From the NCBI RefSeq assembly GCF_015832195.1, contig NC_052019.1:49479016-49543015 (forward strand): DNA of 64,000 nt, read 5' to 3'. The DNA is from Motacilla alba alba. Its lineage: Eukaryota; Chordata; Aves; Passeriformes; Motacillidae. The stretch's first letter is position 1; every line of letters starts with the position of its first letter. A model generated the notes under the pieces. That model saw only the letters and a program-made list of their open reading frames with translations. It was not told the DNA's origin and did no database searches. The translations under genes and the position numbers were made by a program. This document shows, piece after piece, positions 41,486 to 55,135 of this stretch.

Positions 41486-41840
41486 TCAAGAAAGAACTCT
41501 TTTTTTGAAAACAGAAGCTCTGTTAGTTTTGGTCTTACCATGTTCATTGAGGTAGGTTAATGCCTTTTTCCCAACAAATTTTCTAGTTTCAGGGATATAA
41601 TGATGGATCATTAACTGCAGGGCTCCTTCTGCAACCTGTTTTTTACTTAGGTACATTTGCTCTACTTTTCTAGCATAGTAACTAAATTTAATGAGAGTGT
41701 CTATTTTTGACAGCAGTTCAGCTGCTTCATTCTTAAACACTTTCTGAATCTTAGATATATGCCATCTGGTCTTAGAGACTTGTTACTCTTTCATTTATCC
41801 TCTTGCTTTTGCATCTGTTCTTCTTGACACGGGGCTTCAT
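41486..41840 (-). pseudogene. Unidentified intronless ORF remnant, possibly histone H2B-like
   Basis: Two overlapping open frames. Frame 1 starts ATG at 41840 and gives 22 codons beginning MKPRVKKNRCKSKR (about half basic) before TAA at 41772-41774. Frame 2, one base offset, is open from 41782 to the TGA at 41486-41488 (98 codons) and includes KIQKVFKNEAAELLSK and later GALQLM and FVGKKALTYLNEHG. A basic head followed by KVFKN (H2B has KVLKQ) and GKKALTYL (H2B has GTKAVTKY) at roughly the right spacing suggests a diverged, frameshifted H2B-type gene, but the middle is about a dozen residues too short for a histone fold. An AATAAA lies about 50 nt after the stop (41434-41439). A consensus donor GTAAGA also follows the NEH codons, so it might instead be an unknown exon, although no good acceptor was found. 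I do not firmly recognise it, and chance remains possible. Confidence 0.3.
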
Positions 41841-42128
41841 TTTTATTACCTGAAAATACTGACACGCCGTGACTCACTCCCACCTGAGCACGAAGCTACC
41901 TAATTAGTTTTTGTAATTATCAGGTCAGCCTATACACACTAACAACTACTTAATCAATCTGTATTCAAAATTAGGATAGAAACCTAAAACAAGCAGCATC
42001 AACCAGCAGTCAGTACACTTGGAATCTCTTGCCAAGGCAAATTTTCTGATTGCTTCCCCCCACGCCCCTCATAGGACATTTGGTATCTTTGAAAATAATT
42101 TCATGTATTGTTTTTACTGTAGCCACAG

Positions 42129-42172
42129 ATAAACCACAGAGTCTAATATTTATAAACCACAGAGTCTAATAT
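42129..42172. repeat. Short tandem duplication, 23-bp period
   Basis: ATAAACCACAGAGTCTAATA plus one T occurs at 42129-42149 and again at 42152-42172, identical over 21 bp with a 2-bp spacer. Intronic. Confidence 0.92.
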
Positions 42173-43844
42173 AAAAAACATTTACACTATGCCAAGGTAT
42201 ATAGATCTGTAATTGTTTTTTGCACATTAATGATCCTCTATTACTTACATCATGACTTGCAAAGGCTATAAGAATGACATTTCTGAAGATTTTGCAGAAC
42301 CTTGGAAATTTTTTTTCTCTTACCTAAATCTGTACCATGTTTTCCTAGGAATCTTTATATTTCATAATTAAACACTGCAGGTCTGGAATTATCTTAAGGT
42401 TTAAAGAAACCAATCAAAATTCAGAGAAATCAACATAATTCTACAGCTTTACATAAAGCTTTAAAAGATTTTGCTTAAAACCAGTCCTAGAAGAAGAATG
42501 AAATAGATTTTTTTTTTCATTTAATAGAAAACTGCTTGATAAAGGGAGTCTGTAGTGGATAAACTTTATTTAAAAATCAGCTAATGCTAGAAAAAGCAAT
42601 TATTCCAAATAATTTGGTTCTCAGTTTATGAAGAGATCCTTTCTGATACTCTATTACTAGCAGTAGTTGAAAAAACTATCAAGATGGCTACCAATTTGTA
42701 AAGAATTACAATTTAATTGACAAGACTGCATTTGTATTTGCATATTTTATTTTCATATAGCTTTTTTTTCTCCACGTGCCTGATCTTCACTGAGTCATAT
42801 TATCAAAATAGTTTTAAATACACAAAGCTCCAAAATTAAATCAACCCACATATATTTCACCATGTAAAATATTTACCATACAATACAGTGCATGCCAAGA
42901 TGTGCACATGAAGAATACTGTTTTATTCAAGGGACACCTCTCTCTTTAGGACAAATGTTCTGTCAAAGAATAGCTGAATGTCTTTTCATAGCCTCCTTTT
43001 TGGCAAGCAGCTCTCCTTTTATTTACCAGGTACTACTAAAAGATAAAGGATCATTTCCTTTCTCACTGGCAATTATAAAGCTACTATCATTACATTATGT
43101 CATCATGCTTCAAAGATATGAACGTGCTAGCTTTCAGAAGGTATTTATAAAGTATGAGGGGAGCAATGCACTGTGTAAGTGAATGGGAGAACTGCAAATT
43201 TAGGGTTAAAAGTGTCTGTGTGGGAGGTGGGGTTTTTAACATGAGATTTTCAGGTTCCAGAATTCCTGCACACTCTGGATTCTGCAGGAGTCTTCAGATG
43301 CAGTAAAGATGACACCCAGCACTTCTATAAAGCAGAGCACAACACATCATGGGCAGGTATCAAGAGAGCATCAGGTATCACATGGGGCAGAAGGGGATCC
43401 CCCTCTTTGTGGGAACATTCAACTGTAAATGCATCTCTCTATGTGCCCACCTGTCCTTAGTTTATGACATGGCTTCAAAGTACTGCAACATAAAAGGCAA
43501 GGGAAGGTCTCCTCCACCAGATTATTCCAGATTACTGTCCACCCTATGCACAGAATGAAAAAAATTTAGTGGGGGAAAAACAACAGGACCAAAATAGTAC
43601 CTTAAATGACTACTGTTACTTCAGACAGTAGTCCAAACCTGTTTCTTGCTCATGCAAGAACTCATCAAGCAAATTAAAACAGACAGCCTAAAGCAGACAG
43701 TTGGAACAGAATATAGCTCTTCCTTAAGAGTCAGTAAATGACTGAAACAGGGTCTTATAAAAAAAGGAGTAACCTTACTGCTAATCAAAGCTACCATTCC
43801 CTACAATACTGTACTGCATATAATCATATGGAGCAGTATAGAAG

Positions 43845-43872
43845 AGACAAGCTGCATGTCTGCAGCTTGTCT
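43845..43872. other. Perfect 12-bp inverted repeat with 4-nt loop
   Basis: AGACAAGCTGCA (43845-43856) and TGCAGCTTGTCT (43861-43872) are exact reverse complements around the loop TGTC. Pairing does not extend beyond 12 bp, which is short for a microRNA precursor. No following T run, and no gene function is implied. Confidence 0.9.
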
Positions 43873-45166
43873 ATGTGTCTATGCACATGCGCAAGCAGCT
43901 AGCAGGGTTTGCATCTCTCTACTGGCTCTTTTTTGATTTATTTTAGGTGGTTTATTCTGTTCTTTTGTTTTCTTTCTTTTCCTTTTCTGCTCCTCCAGAT
44001 GATTTCTGCCTGAAGCACTTTTAATCTAGCAAGCAAGAGTCACTTTGTCAAGTCACGACAGCAAGAACAGGTGCTAGAAAACAAACAGAAGAAAATTAAA
44101 CTACTGAAACAGTACAGTCTAGAAAAAACACATTTAAAACTAAGAGTATCAAGCTTTTTCAGCTTTATCTTTTCTTTAAGATGATCTTTGCCTACACTAC
44201 TGTGTCCAAGTTTTTCTGACTGTACCTGCTCTAAAAGTCTTGATCCTAATGTGACTCAAGGGTGCTGATTACAAATGCCAGCCTAGACATTACACAAACA
44301 AATAAGAGGAAATCAGGAAATCACTTTCCTAAAGAGCTTTTTAATTTTTTGTTAAATTATTTCCCATACTATATTAGAACACTGATTTCTCTGTGGTGTA
44401 ATTTAATGAGGCTGCCAATCCTCTGTACTTTTTCCAAGTTCTATACAAAATATGGCTCATTAACCAACAAAATAACACATATGGAATGCTACAAATGAGT
44501 CTGAGTAGGATGCTATAATGCAGGACAACAATTTAGACTTCAAGTATACATTCCTAATCAATTTAACCAGCTTACTCTACTTTTAGCTTTTTAGATAAAC
44601 AAGTTAAAATTACTTTTTCTTACTGAGCCTAAAAACAAACCAATCAACCAATCAAATAAATAAAAAAACAGGTCATACAAACTGAGGATATAAAGTTCCA
44701 GAACTAAGAAAAATTCTCTTTGACTTCAACAAGCTCCAGCTCTGGTCTTTGGCCTACCCTCTGCAAGTAAGTCCGTATCAACTGTACAAGTAAGTACATG
44801 GTGCAATATCTGTCATAACTATACTTATACCAGCTTGAGTTACTGAACAAACACAGAATTTGATTCTGTATAAAGCCCTCAGGCACATCTTTCACCAGCA
44901 ACAGTGAGAATTTTGTCTGGGTAGGATACCCAGGTTCAAAATTGAAAATTGGTACTGCTAGCTCTAATTGTATGTCACATCAGTGTTCTTCTGTCAGATG
45001 TTATGAAATACTAATCTCTGACTAGACAGCTGTTTTCTAGCTATCATGAGTCCCCTGAAAACCTTAAATATGGAAAGGAAGCACCTGAAAGGAATAGGGT
45101 GAACCATGAGTCCACAGAGTGTTACAGATTTAGTTTCTTTTCTTCTACGCTGTCTGGTTTGAAGGT

Positions 45167-45555
45167 CATAGAATCATGGGCTCTTTAAGGCTGGAAAAGA
45201 CCTCCAAGATCACTGACTCTACCCTTTGACTAAACACCACCATGCACCCCAAAACATATTGAGAAGTGCCACATCCACCCATTTTTTAAACACGTCCAGG
45301 GATGGTGACTTTACCACTTCTCTGGGGAGCCTTTTCCTGCTCTCACTGAAGACATTTTTCCTAATATCCAACCTGAGATTCCTCAGCACAACCTGAGGTC
45401 ATTTCCTCTTCTCCCAGTTACCTGGGAGAAGACGCTGATGCCCACCTTGCTACAAACTTCTTTCAGGAAGTTGTAGAGACTGATATGGCTGCCTCTTACC
45501 ATTCTTTTCTGCAGAGTGAACAACCTTAGGTCCCTCAGCTGCTCCCTGTAGGGCT
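45167..45555 (-). mobile_element. CR1 LINE fragment, 3' end, minus orientation
   Basis: Begins at the low end with ATAGAATCATGG, then GGCTGGAAAAGACCTCCAAG, the reverse complement of the common avian CR1 3' end. It runs through the CACGTCCAGGGATGGTGACT and CTTCTCTGGGGAGCC segments to GGTCCCTCAGCTGCTCCCTGT. 5'-truncated and diverged; the high-coordinate edge is approximate. Confidence 0.93.
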
Positions 45556-48500
45556 AATCATCATCCTGTCATTTACTGGAGACTATGGAGATTCTCAGTT
45601 TTCAAGTATTTCTTACTGACAATAAATAAATCCATGATGATGCCAGAAAAGGAGAAGTCACATAAATTTGCATGGTCTTAATGTTTACCAGAATCCTTAA
45701 ATGGAAATCTGACATCACTATTACCAGTGGTTACTGATATCAGAAATCAAGTCTCTTTAATATTTAGGTATCTTTTGATCTTTTTTTTAATAAAATACAT
45801 TCTTTAAGTTTATTTATTAGAAAGCCTGTTTTTAAGTTCTGCTTTTAATATGACCACAATTGTGTATATAAAAACCTTTCTGAAATTCACTAAAAAGTAG
45901 TGATACCTAAATTACCACACATGTCTCATTACTATCTTCTCATCTACCTTACAGAAATGACAACCTCTGAAGCAGTCTTCATCTTTGCATTAAGGGAAGG
46001 TATATGTGTAATTTTGCGTAGTATGAAAGTACATGAAGCTTTCTGACACATCCTCTACAAGTGTTTCAAAAATAGTAAGTTAAGAAACAAAATCTCAGCC
46101 CTTGTCCTGTTGGCTGTTAATAAAATTCCATCTGGTCACTTAGGAACTGTGCCAACATTACCACACAAAGAGCTTTTAAGCTGTTTGAATGTTCAAGAGT
46201 CATTTGACAGCTTTTTTATTTACCTTTTTTTTTGTCAAATATGCACCTAATACTATACAGATGGCTAGGTTCTAACAAGTTTACTTGTATGCAATCTTGA
46301 AACTAACCTTGAAAGTAAACTGCTGAGGTTTTGCTTTGGGGTGTTGCTTGGGTTATACGTTTTTTTCTAACATTTAGGATTGTTCAGTCTACTGCTGCTC
46401 CAAGTTCCTTATTAGGCAAATACAAAGCGAAAGTGAAAACTTGGTGCCTGGTTTTTCTAAAACTGCAAACATAGTAAGAATCTGCTCAACCTGCTCAGAG
46501 CCAACAGAATGGAAGTAGGGGAAAGGGAGCTGAAGTCTCAGTAGACAGCAAGTTAAAGAAATGTTCACTGACAAAAATCTTCAAAGGGAAAGAAATCCCA
46601 AGAACCACTCTGGGCAATGAGAGAGACTTCAGCAGCAGATGGAGACTATTTTCAGTGTACATTATTCTTATATCTTTTAGTGCCAAAATCAGTTCTAGAT
46701 TTATTCTCTCAACAGTGTGATAAAAGATGTGTATTTAATACAGAAAAATCTGATCCAGCTTCAAAGTTACCCAGCTTGGCACAGATGGCTGTATTAGGTG
46801 ATACCATCAATGACTTCATTTTCTGTGTGAAGCTGTTAGTCCATGTGATGAGGCTGTGTAAATCGTAACACGTAACAGTGAATTTGCTTGGCCTGGTCTA
46901 TTGCCTTCAACAATCATTGTAATAGCCAAATTATCCAGGAGGATTCAATATGTTACAAGTCTTGCAGGGGTAATGTTGGTCATCCACTTCTGCATGATAC
47001 TGAGCCAAAAAGGACAGGTGAAACAACACTGAATGGTCCACCAGGCTCTCAGCTTGAGGATCCATTGTCTGGGATTCAAGAAATCCAGTCAGACAAGCAT
47101 GCTATTTCAGTTACTTGAAGTGGTTTAGTAATGCTTTCTCCTCATTCACATCCCTCAACTTCTTTTAACTGAATCAATTATGAAATCTGTTAGTTAAGAG
47201 AATCAATTTGAATCTTAAATTTCTGCAGGATAAGCACTCACTATACAGGTAAGGGTCTGATTCTGTCACTATTTATAGATGGATAACTGAGCAGTCTTAG
47301 ACTTCTGCATACATTCTAATGTCCTGACATACAACGAGATAATAAAGGGAATAAACCTGTAAAAACACAGAGTATTTTTACTGTTGTTTTACGTAAATTG
47401 TGGGCAATTCAACCAAATGAACTTTTGGAAAGGATCTGAGTAGAAAGATCTTGGCTTTGACATTCTCTTTCAATTCTTTACTTTGGACTTAATTAAAACT
47501 AGCTACTCCAATATTCAAGGCTATAACATTTGATTAGAAACAAAGAACAATCCACTACAGAAAATAAAATGTATCTGAGCAGCAGCAAATAGAGACTAAG
47601 GTAGGAAAAGCTGTGAAGATTTAAGGAAAGACCATTACAGATCCAATAACAGACTATAATGATCTTTCTACATATATTCTTGGTGCTATATTTTTGTTTT
47701 GTTTAGTGCTATATTTTTAAAGGGACCTTGGCACTTTAAATGAAGATGTAATTGAAATAAATAATTTATGGAATCTGCTTTTGTATTCTTGGTTTGAGAT
47801 CTTAATTTTTTATAAATTAATAACTTAATTTCCCAGTCCCTTTCCATGCAAAGAAACTGTCTTGTTTGTTGGGTCTTCAAGCAGCTCATTTTACATTCAA
47901 GGTTGATCAGAACACTCTAGCAACCCATTTTCTCCTGGTCCAGCTATCAACTGGAGTTTCTCTGTGGCAGCTGCTTCCACAGTGTCTGGTGCTGAAAGAG
48001 TCCCCTTTGCATGGCAGCTCTGTGAGAAACACCTCTGACATCCGACACAGAACAGATCCCAGATATTGAAAAGCCTGGGGGCTCACACAACACAGTTCAA
48101 TGAAATCGCAGCAAGGAAAGTAAGCATTTACTCTGATATAATTATAAAGGTAATTTTGTATTCTATTCTTTTACATTTAACATAGGAATACAAATACAAA
48201 ATAAACCAAATTTAAAAAGGTAGCAATTAAGTTAGCTCAGCAATTTCTTATTAAAAAGACATAAGGCATTCAGTTATGCAACACTCAGGCAAGTTCCATT
48301 TTCCCTCTTGACAAGATACATATCCTAAACCAGCTGATCTACTACAGTCATCCCCGCAGCTATCTTTTTATGGAAACACACAGTTTTCCCTCAGTTCTCT
48401 ATCCCAGCAGAAGGCTGAATTGCAGCCTCGCCTCTGCATCTTGTCAGACTGGGGGACTTCACAATGATGTTCCAAAGGGTACATATTCCTTAGATACGAA

Positions 48501-50933
48501 GTCTTAATGGCGATTTATAGTGTACTCAGAGGACTTCAAAATTCGCGTTAAATTTGGTTTTATTTATTTTTCCCCAAAATTACCCAAAGAAGTCCCTACT
48601 TTTAGTTAAAAGCTGCATGATAATTACAAACCATGCATGAAAGCTTTTAACCCTGAAAATACACTGTTTGAATTTGATGAGTGTGTACAAGTAAGTTCCT
48701 AATGGAAGGGACGTGCCATTTGTCTTATTGTTAGGTTTTCAGTGAAAGTTTCTTAGAAACAGATTAGTTACAAATCTAATAAGGGCCTCTAAACCCTTTT
48801 ATTTACGAATGTCTTACAATCAAACACTCTTATGGTTGTAAGTACTTGTTTGCCTGTATTATCCTACCTAATGCTACTTTCATCAAAGCATTTTTGTCCT
48901 AAGGATAAATCTGACAGAAATACTAGCAAATAAAAATGCACCTTTCCACCTAACACACAACTGTTAAGACCTGTAATTAAAAAATTCCCTTTGACCACAG
49001 AAAGGCCAACAGATGTGTGACAGACTTCTCATGCCTTGGAGAAAAAGGCTTTTAGTATTCTCTAATGCCAGTGAAGGATACAGAGGAAATTAAGTCAGTT
49101 TTGGAAATCCCTGCTTCTTGGCTGGTGAAATGCCACTAATCGTCCAATTCAGCAGTTTAGTAAAAATTACTAAAATGGCCTAAAATCAACAATATGCACT
49201 TTGTAGGCAGATTGTGGTACCCACATATCACAAATTGAAGGCTACATTGTCAGCATCATTCGTCTGTAGGCTTTTAGGGCTAAAATGTACTCTGGAGATT
49301 TTAGTTTGCTTTTATATATATCATGCATGGCTTTAAACCTGGTATTATTAAGATTAGCAGACATCTGTGGTTAATCCCTCTAGTGATAAATAGCTGCCTA
49401 TTAATGCAGTTATTTATTTTCACCTAGGAATGCATAGGATGTAGAGCATCAATAAAAACACTGCAGTGATGGGATCAGCTCAGATCCTCTCTAAAGGAAA
49501 AGGATTCACCTGAGTCTTCATGTAAGATTGACACAAAACTACAGAATTAGATGGCAAAATTAAAATGGTGCTCAATATAACTCTGTTTTAAACAAAAATT
49601 TCACAAAACCCACTAGTATTCTGCATGACTGCTGTAGTTACAAGTGATCATTAACCTCTGCCCAGCCTTTAAGAGCTTTATTTAGTAAAATTCATACAAG
49701 AGAGACAATGCAGTAAACATGATACTGATATTCTGATGCAGCACATTGCAGTACATGGGCACAGCTGGATAAATCACAATCTGATTGTTACGGTCCTCAA
49801 GTATTGCTTCAAAAAACTGTGATGAATATTTGAATGAGTGAGATGATGCAATAGATATGCACTGAAAATATGGTTTTGGAGAGAGAAAATCTGACAGCAC
49901 AAATCGGGGGAAAAATCTCCAAAGGAGAGGGCTACTTCCTATGTCTTAAATCTCAGGACTCTTAATTAACTGTTAATCCCCCATTCAGTCAACTGTGTTT
50001 GGGCAACATCCCAAAAACAAGTGAAATGCTCCCTAGAGATACATAGTTACAGGAAGCCTAATAAAAAAGGCAAGCAAGAATTCTTTTCAAAAATAAATGT
50101 ATCTTATAAAGACGAAAAATTTCTGCAAAATGCCACTCACTAGATTAAATTGCAAGTCATTTGCTTCCCCCACAAGCAGGATCTGACTGTGTGCAAAGTG
50201 GAGGAGTGCTTTGCTTTCTCTGCCTAATAACCAGCCTTTAGACTAGGTAAAGAGTCATATTGACAGAAACTGAAAGGGGTCAGGTTCTGCACACAATCTG
50301 CAGGTCTCAAGGATGAAGGGCAGATGGGAAGTACAAACAAGTCCTTGGGATACATTTCACAAGGGATGCAAGGATCTGTGTCAACTTGATACAGCTGAAC
50401 ATGCTATGTCCCCAAATCAAGAATGCCCACTGTACTCTCAGAGACGTTTATCCCTTTGATGACCAAGAAGATCTTGACTGATCCTTAAATCACAGGGGAG
50501 GGAAAAAAAATCAAGTTTATATGCAGAGATGACGGTAGGACTCCCATGGACTCTTTTACCAGACACCAGATTCTGGAAAAATATTACCTTTTTTCCTTTT
50601 AAGTTCCACATGCATATAGCTTAAGCCCAAATCCAGAACTCTCTTAGTTCTCTCAGGCAGCCTATTAACCAAATTCATATATTACTCTTATTGGGTCCTG
50701 TAAACACAGGCAACACAGGAATTCTTGGGAGAAAGAATCCAACACAAAGTACATGGCAGCAATGTGAAAGTGCCTTTTGCACATTAGTGTGAACATGAAA
50801 ACAAACTAAATGCTATCCTCTACCTGAAAGGATTTAATAAAAACTTCTCAAAAATATACTCAAATCAGATCTTTGTATTTTTCATGTGAGGACTAAAATA
50901 CCTCTCACTTCTTCTGTTGAGACATATTTTATA

Positions 50934-51048
50934 TTGGATGGGGCTTGAGCAACCTGTTCTAGTGAAAAGTGTCCCAGCCCACGGCAGAGGGCTTGGGATT
51001 AGATGACCTTTGATGACCCTTCCAACCCAACCAATTCTATAATTCTAT
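50934..51048 (+). mobile_element. CR1 LINE, short 3' fragment, plus orientation
   Basis: Only the last approximately 115 bp of a CR1 is present: TTGGATGGGGCTTGAGCAAC, then the AAAGTGTCCCAGCCCACGGC and GATGACCTTTGATGACCC segments, ending CAACCCAACCAATTCTATAA with a degenerate ATTCTAT octamer tail. This is a severe 5' truncation, usual for avian CR1. Confidence 0.9.
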
Positions 51049-53858
51049 ATTAAACAGCCATTGCATAAAACAAATGAGTAGTCATAAGAAAAAGTGCTGG
51101 AACTAAAACCCTTCACCTTTAAAAAATATGCCTTATCTAACACGCTATGAATACACATCATTATTGGGTCTTATATCCTGGTCAGTTTGAGGTTACAGCT
51201 TCAATTTCAGGCAGAGGAAAAGCTTTGACTTTAGGAGTTCTTTCCTGCATAAAGATGTGCCTGTCCCAAGGAAGGCAAAGTTGGTAACCCTCTTGTGCCT
51301 CTTCCTCCATTCGCATTTGAAAAGAAAAAGGTTTCAAACTTCTTTAAAAAACATGCAGCGATCTAGCTCTAAGAAATATTTCAAGCCCTGGGCTTAAGGC
51401 AGAAATCATGCTGATCAGAAAATGGCATGCATATTAATTAAGGGTGATTTCCTGCCGAGCTTGGAAGTTCATCCTCTTTTGGACTCTCCAAGCACTTTTT
51501 ATTTACACAGCCAGAACTCTTGGCTCAGGTTTCTGAATGCCACGTTGGAAACCAGCACCTAAAATTCAGAGCATATGTGAAATGCAGTCTGCCCCTAACC
51601 AGGCATCTATGGAGAAACTGCCACTACAGTATTCCAGGATATTCATGGCATTTATTTTGTACAGACTCTTAGGAGGACTGAGCTACTGATCAGCTGCCAG
51701 CCTTTTGCCAATAGGAAGGAAAGAAGCAGTGATACTTCAGAAGGAAGACACAAACAACAGAAGTCCAAACCCAGCATGATTTCTGAGGCAATTCCTGACC
51801 AGCTCCTGCATGTAACAAGGATGTGGCAGCCTTTGGCACAACAGAGTGCACTTATTTATGGACCAGTAAATAGTCAAGATGCACTAAAAATCTTTGCAAT
51901 AGTCTGTCAGTAGTCTGAAAAACTTCACCAATGTGCCCTAGGCCATCCTCCACTTGCATCTTGCACCAACATTAAGGAACAGCACAGTCCTTTCTATACC
52001 CTCTGTTTAGTGTTTACACCAAGGAAATTCCTCTCATTCAGCATCTATAACTCCCACAGATGCCAGCCTCAAAGGGACCACAGTTGAGAAAAGAATCTCT
52101 CTGCTAGTAAGTTTTGTGGTTGTTTTCTTTCTCCTGCATCATTTTGTTTGCTATTAGAATTCCTTTGAAAGTGGAAGAAAGGGGAAGTAGAGAAAACAGT
52201 AGTTCAGAAGTTGTCACACTTTAGAGGGTAAAGCTTAGAGATATTTCATGGAGTAAATGAGTGGAACACGCTCAAACCAAAAGCTGTTGTCAATTTTAAC
52301 TACTGTAGATATGCTGATATTTTAATGAAATTAATAAAAGGATGTTTGTGTATCAGCAGGCAAAGAGCAAAGCAGCTTTGTTGCTGGCCATATCCTCTTC
52401 ACTCCCAGAAGCTGCATATAAGAATAAAAATTTAAAAAGAACATTAGCAGGTGAAATATTCTTACTTTCCATTTTATTAACACATAAAAGCATCATATGG
52501 AATGTTATTGAATGTAATTAATTAATACAGTAAGTAGTTGATCTTTAAAGCACCATTTATCAGGAAAGTTGATAATTCAGCTATAAGAACAAGACATAAA
52601 AAGTCTTTCTCCTTCTTCAGGTCCCTTTGAACCAGGGAGCTGGGCACAACTGGACAGACAATTTGGTTACTGTTGATAATTTCAAATCTGCTATAAATCT
52701 AGCACAAGGACATCCTTAGCTCCTTCTACATCTGATCTAGGTATCAGACCTTCTCAGACTAAGCACTCCTCCACTCTACATGAGCACTGTCACATGCAAC
52801 CAGAGCCAGACTCATCCACAGAAAAGGGTACAGGAAAGCCCAGAAAGAGGGAACTAAAAACTACTAGTGCTGAAAAATTTAAAATATTCCAGGAAACACA
52901 TCTGGTCACCTTCACTCTTTTGGACTGAAGTTTGTCTTCTGTGATAATCTCTTGCAAAACAATCCAGTTATGCCCCACTAGAGAAGTATGAAATGCCTCT
53001 GCCAAAAGGAAATATCCTCTGATCTAGTTGAGCAGAACTTTTGGTTGTCCTACAATCAACACCATAGGTGCTCTAGAAGGATAAAAACTGGAAGATGCTA
53101 CCAAGTAACTTTGGAAGGATAGATTTATCTATCTTGGAAAAGCTTCCTTTTCCTCCACATTACCAGATATTTACTACTGAAGCTAAAAAAGTAAATTAGT
53201 AATACTACACAAGTAAAACCACAATGTGTTGGGATAAATGAACCTAATTGGTGTAAAGGCTTTTACCTCTCTGATTAATACAGATACAGCCCATGACAGA
53301 CAGAGTGTGGATATGACTGAAGGCTGAGACTCAGGAGATCTTGTAATGTCAGAGGAGGAGAGCTTTCATGTCAGAGAAGGCTCAAGGTATGAACTCTCTG
53401 CTGCTTAGCTGGAAAAGAACATGGTCATGTCATAGAATCATAGAAACAGCACTGAAAGCTGTACTAAAATCCAAAAAGATTAAATCAACAACACATAGAC
53501 GGGGTGGGAGCTCAGTAGGGCTTTCATGAGAATGACTGGGAGATCTGGACCAATTGGTTTCCCATTAACTGCTGCTGCAAGTCAATCTGAATGCATTTCT
53601 CATCAGCTAAATAAGTAATACAGCACAGAAAGAGCTGAAATCCTATTTAGGCTACACCTTATATTCCATGTTTCATCCCCAGTGTGATTTTGCAGAATTA
53701 AGTCTGTTGGGTGTGTACAGACAAAGGTTTGCCATCCTCTATCTACTTGCATTAACTTGTGTTTACTTGTAACTGTGGTCAGTACAAGGCACAGTTACTT
53801 GCAGTAACTGATGAACACTCCTAAGCAATTTTTCAAGTATACAGACTTTAACTATTCT

Positions 53859-53880
53859 TAATAAATAAATAAATAAATAG
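53859..53880. repeat. (AAAT)n short microsatellite
   Basis: About five AATA units in intron 1, a simple-sequence tract. Confidence 0.85.
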
Positions 53881-54077
53881 GTTTTGTATTTTATGGATAA
53901 TAAATAAACTTTAATTTCCTGAAGATACAGTTATGAAGGGCTCATCATTGCTTTACATACTTCAAGAAGTCAAACATAAATCTGCCAACCCTATTCAGAC
54001 TGGCTGAACAGCAGATTTTGAGTATGCAGTTTGTGCTTGAAACCACTATAGCCTAAAGGCAGATACACATTTGTAAT

Positions 54078-54705
54078 CTTTGCAAACAACACTGAATTTG
54101 GAGAAACAACTGGCATACCGAATAGGAGTCCAGAGGCACTGTCCAGAAACCTGGGGACTGGATCAACAGAAGTCTCCTGAAGTTCAACAGGGCTAAGAGT
54201 GAAGTTCTGCAGCTATAGCAGAATAACCCCAAGCACCAGAGCAGGCTGGGAACACACTGCTGTAAAGACCTAGGGGTTACAGGGGTTGCCAAGTAAAACA
54301 TGAGGCAGCAGCATGTTCCCCAAGTAAACAAAGCAAACTGTACATTGGTTACATCAGGAGCGTGACCAGCCCATCGAGGCTCTGCTTGATGCCTGCAAGA
54401 TTTATGTCTGCCACAATTCTATGTCTGGTTCTGTATGTCCCAGATCAAGGACACTGCAAAACTGGGCAGAACTATCAAAATGGTCATGTTCCCACAACTT
54501 ATGATGTGTAAGAGCTTGGGGGCCTCTGGCCCCTGATAGTCTGGCAAAGAGGAGGCTAAGGGGGAAACCTGGAACTACCTGAAGGGATTTTACAGAAACT
54601 ACAGAGATTTCAAGCAGAAGCTGCACAAAGTCATAGGTGACCTGGTTGAACCTCCTCAAAATTCTCCCAAACTATGGTTCTGTATTTGTTCTATGATTCC
54701 ATGAA
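54078..54705 (+). mobile_element. CR1 LINE fragment with ORF2 3' relic, plus orientation
   Basis: The longest CR1 copy in the window. It starts inside the reverse-transcriptase ORF2 3' part: TTGCAAACAACACTGAATTTG corresponds to the usual gcagatgacaccaagctggg segment. The TGAAGTTCAACAGGGCTAAG and AGACCTAGGGGTTA blocks follow, then the 3' UTR-like part, ending TTCTATGATTCCATGAA. Stops and indels break the frame, so it is inactive. Edges are approximate, especially the 5' end. The antisense open frames in this span are artefacts of the repeat. Confidence 0.88.
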
Positions 54706-55135
54706 CCTGTTTCCAATTTCATCTTGAAACACTTGCAATGTTTCTACCACAGTGTCTCCAAGTAGGACATGCAGGTATGCCTGAGTCTTGTTGTGTCACA
54801 AATGTAACTGCTTGGTCCTTCTAAAAATTAGCAGAGCACAGATGAGAAAATTCCTCATTTGACTATTCCTGCTATCTAACTTTCATTTAATAAATCTTTT
54901 CCTTTTCTTTCAGTACTCTTTTGCTCTACAAAACAGGTAGCAGTTTGGGCTCATGAAGAGAAGGTCTCAAACACCAGTAAAAAGTACTCCTTTTACATCT
55001 AAAATGATTTCATTTCACTTGAAAACAATATGTTAATTTTTAGTATGAGGTTTTGATTATGATTCATTTATTGTGATATTTACTCAACAGTGCATGCAGT
55101 TTTGGTACTGCTTGAACTCCCATATATATGAAGAT

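Noticed and set aside
46888..47118. 76-codon plus-strand frame with mixed composition
   Set aside because: It looks more protein-like than most but starts at TTG, has an upstream stop close by, no convincing splice sites and no recognisable family.
53429..53446. CATAGAATCATAGAAAC resembling a CR1 tail
   Set aside because: Only the terminal octamers match; too short to call a CR1 fragment.
54053..54331. 92-codon minus-strand frame rich in C and L
   Set aside because: Antisense of a degenerate CR1 ORF2 segment.
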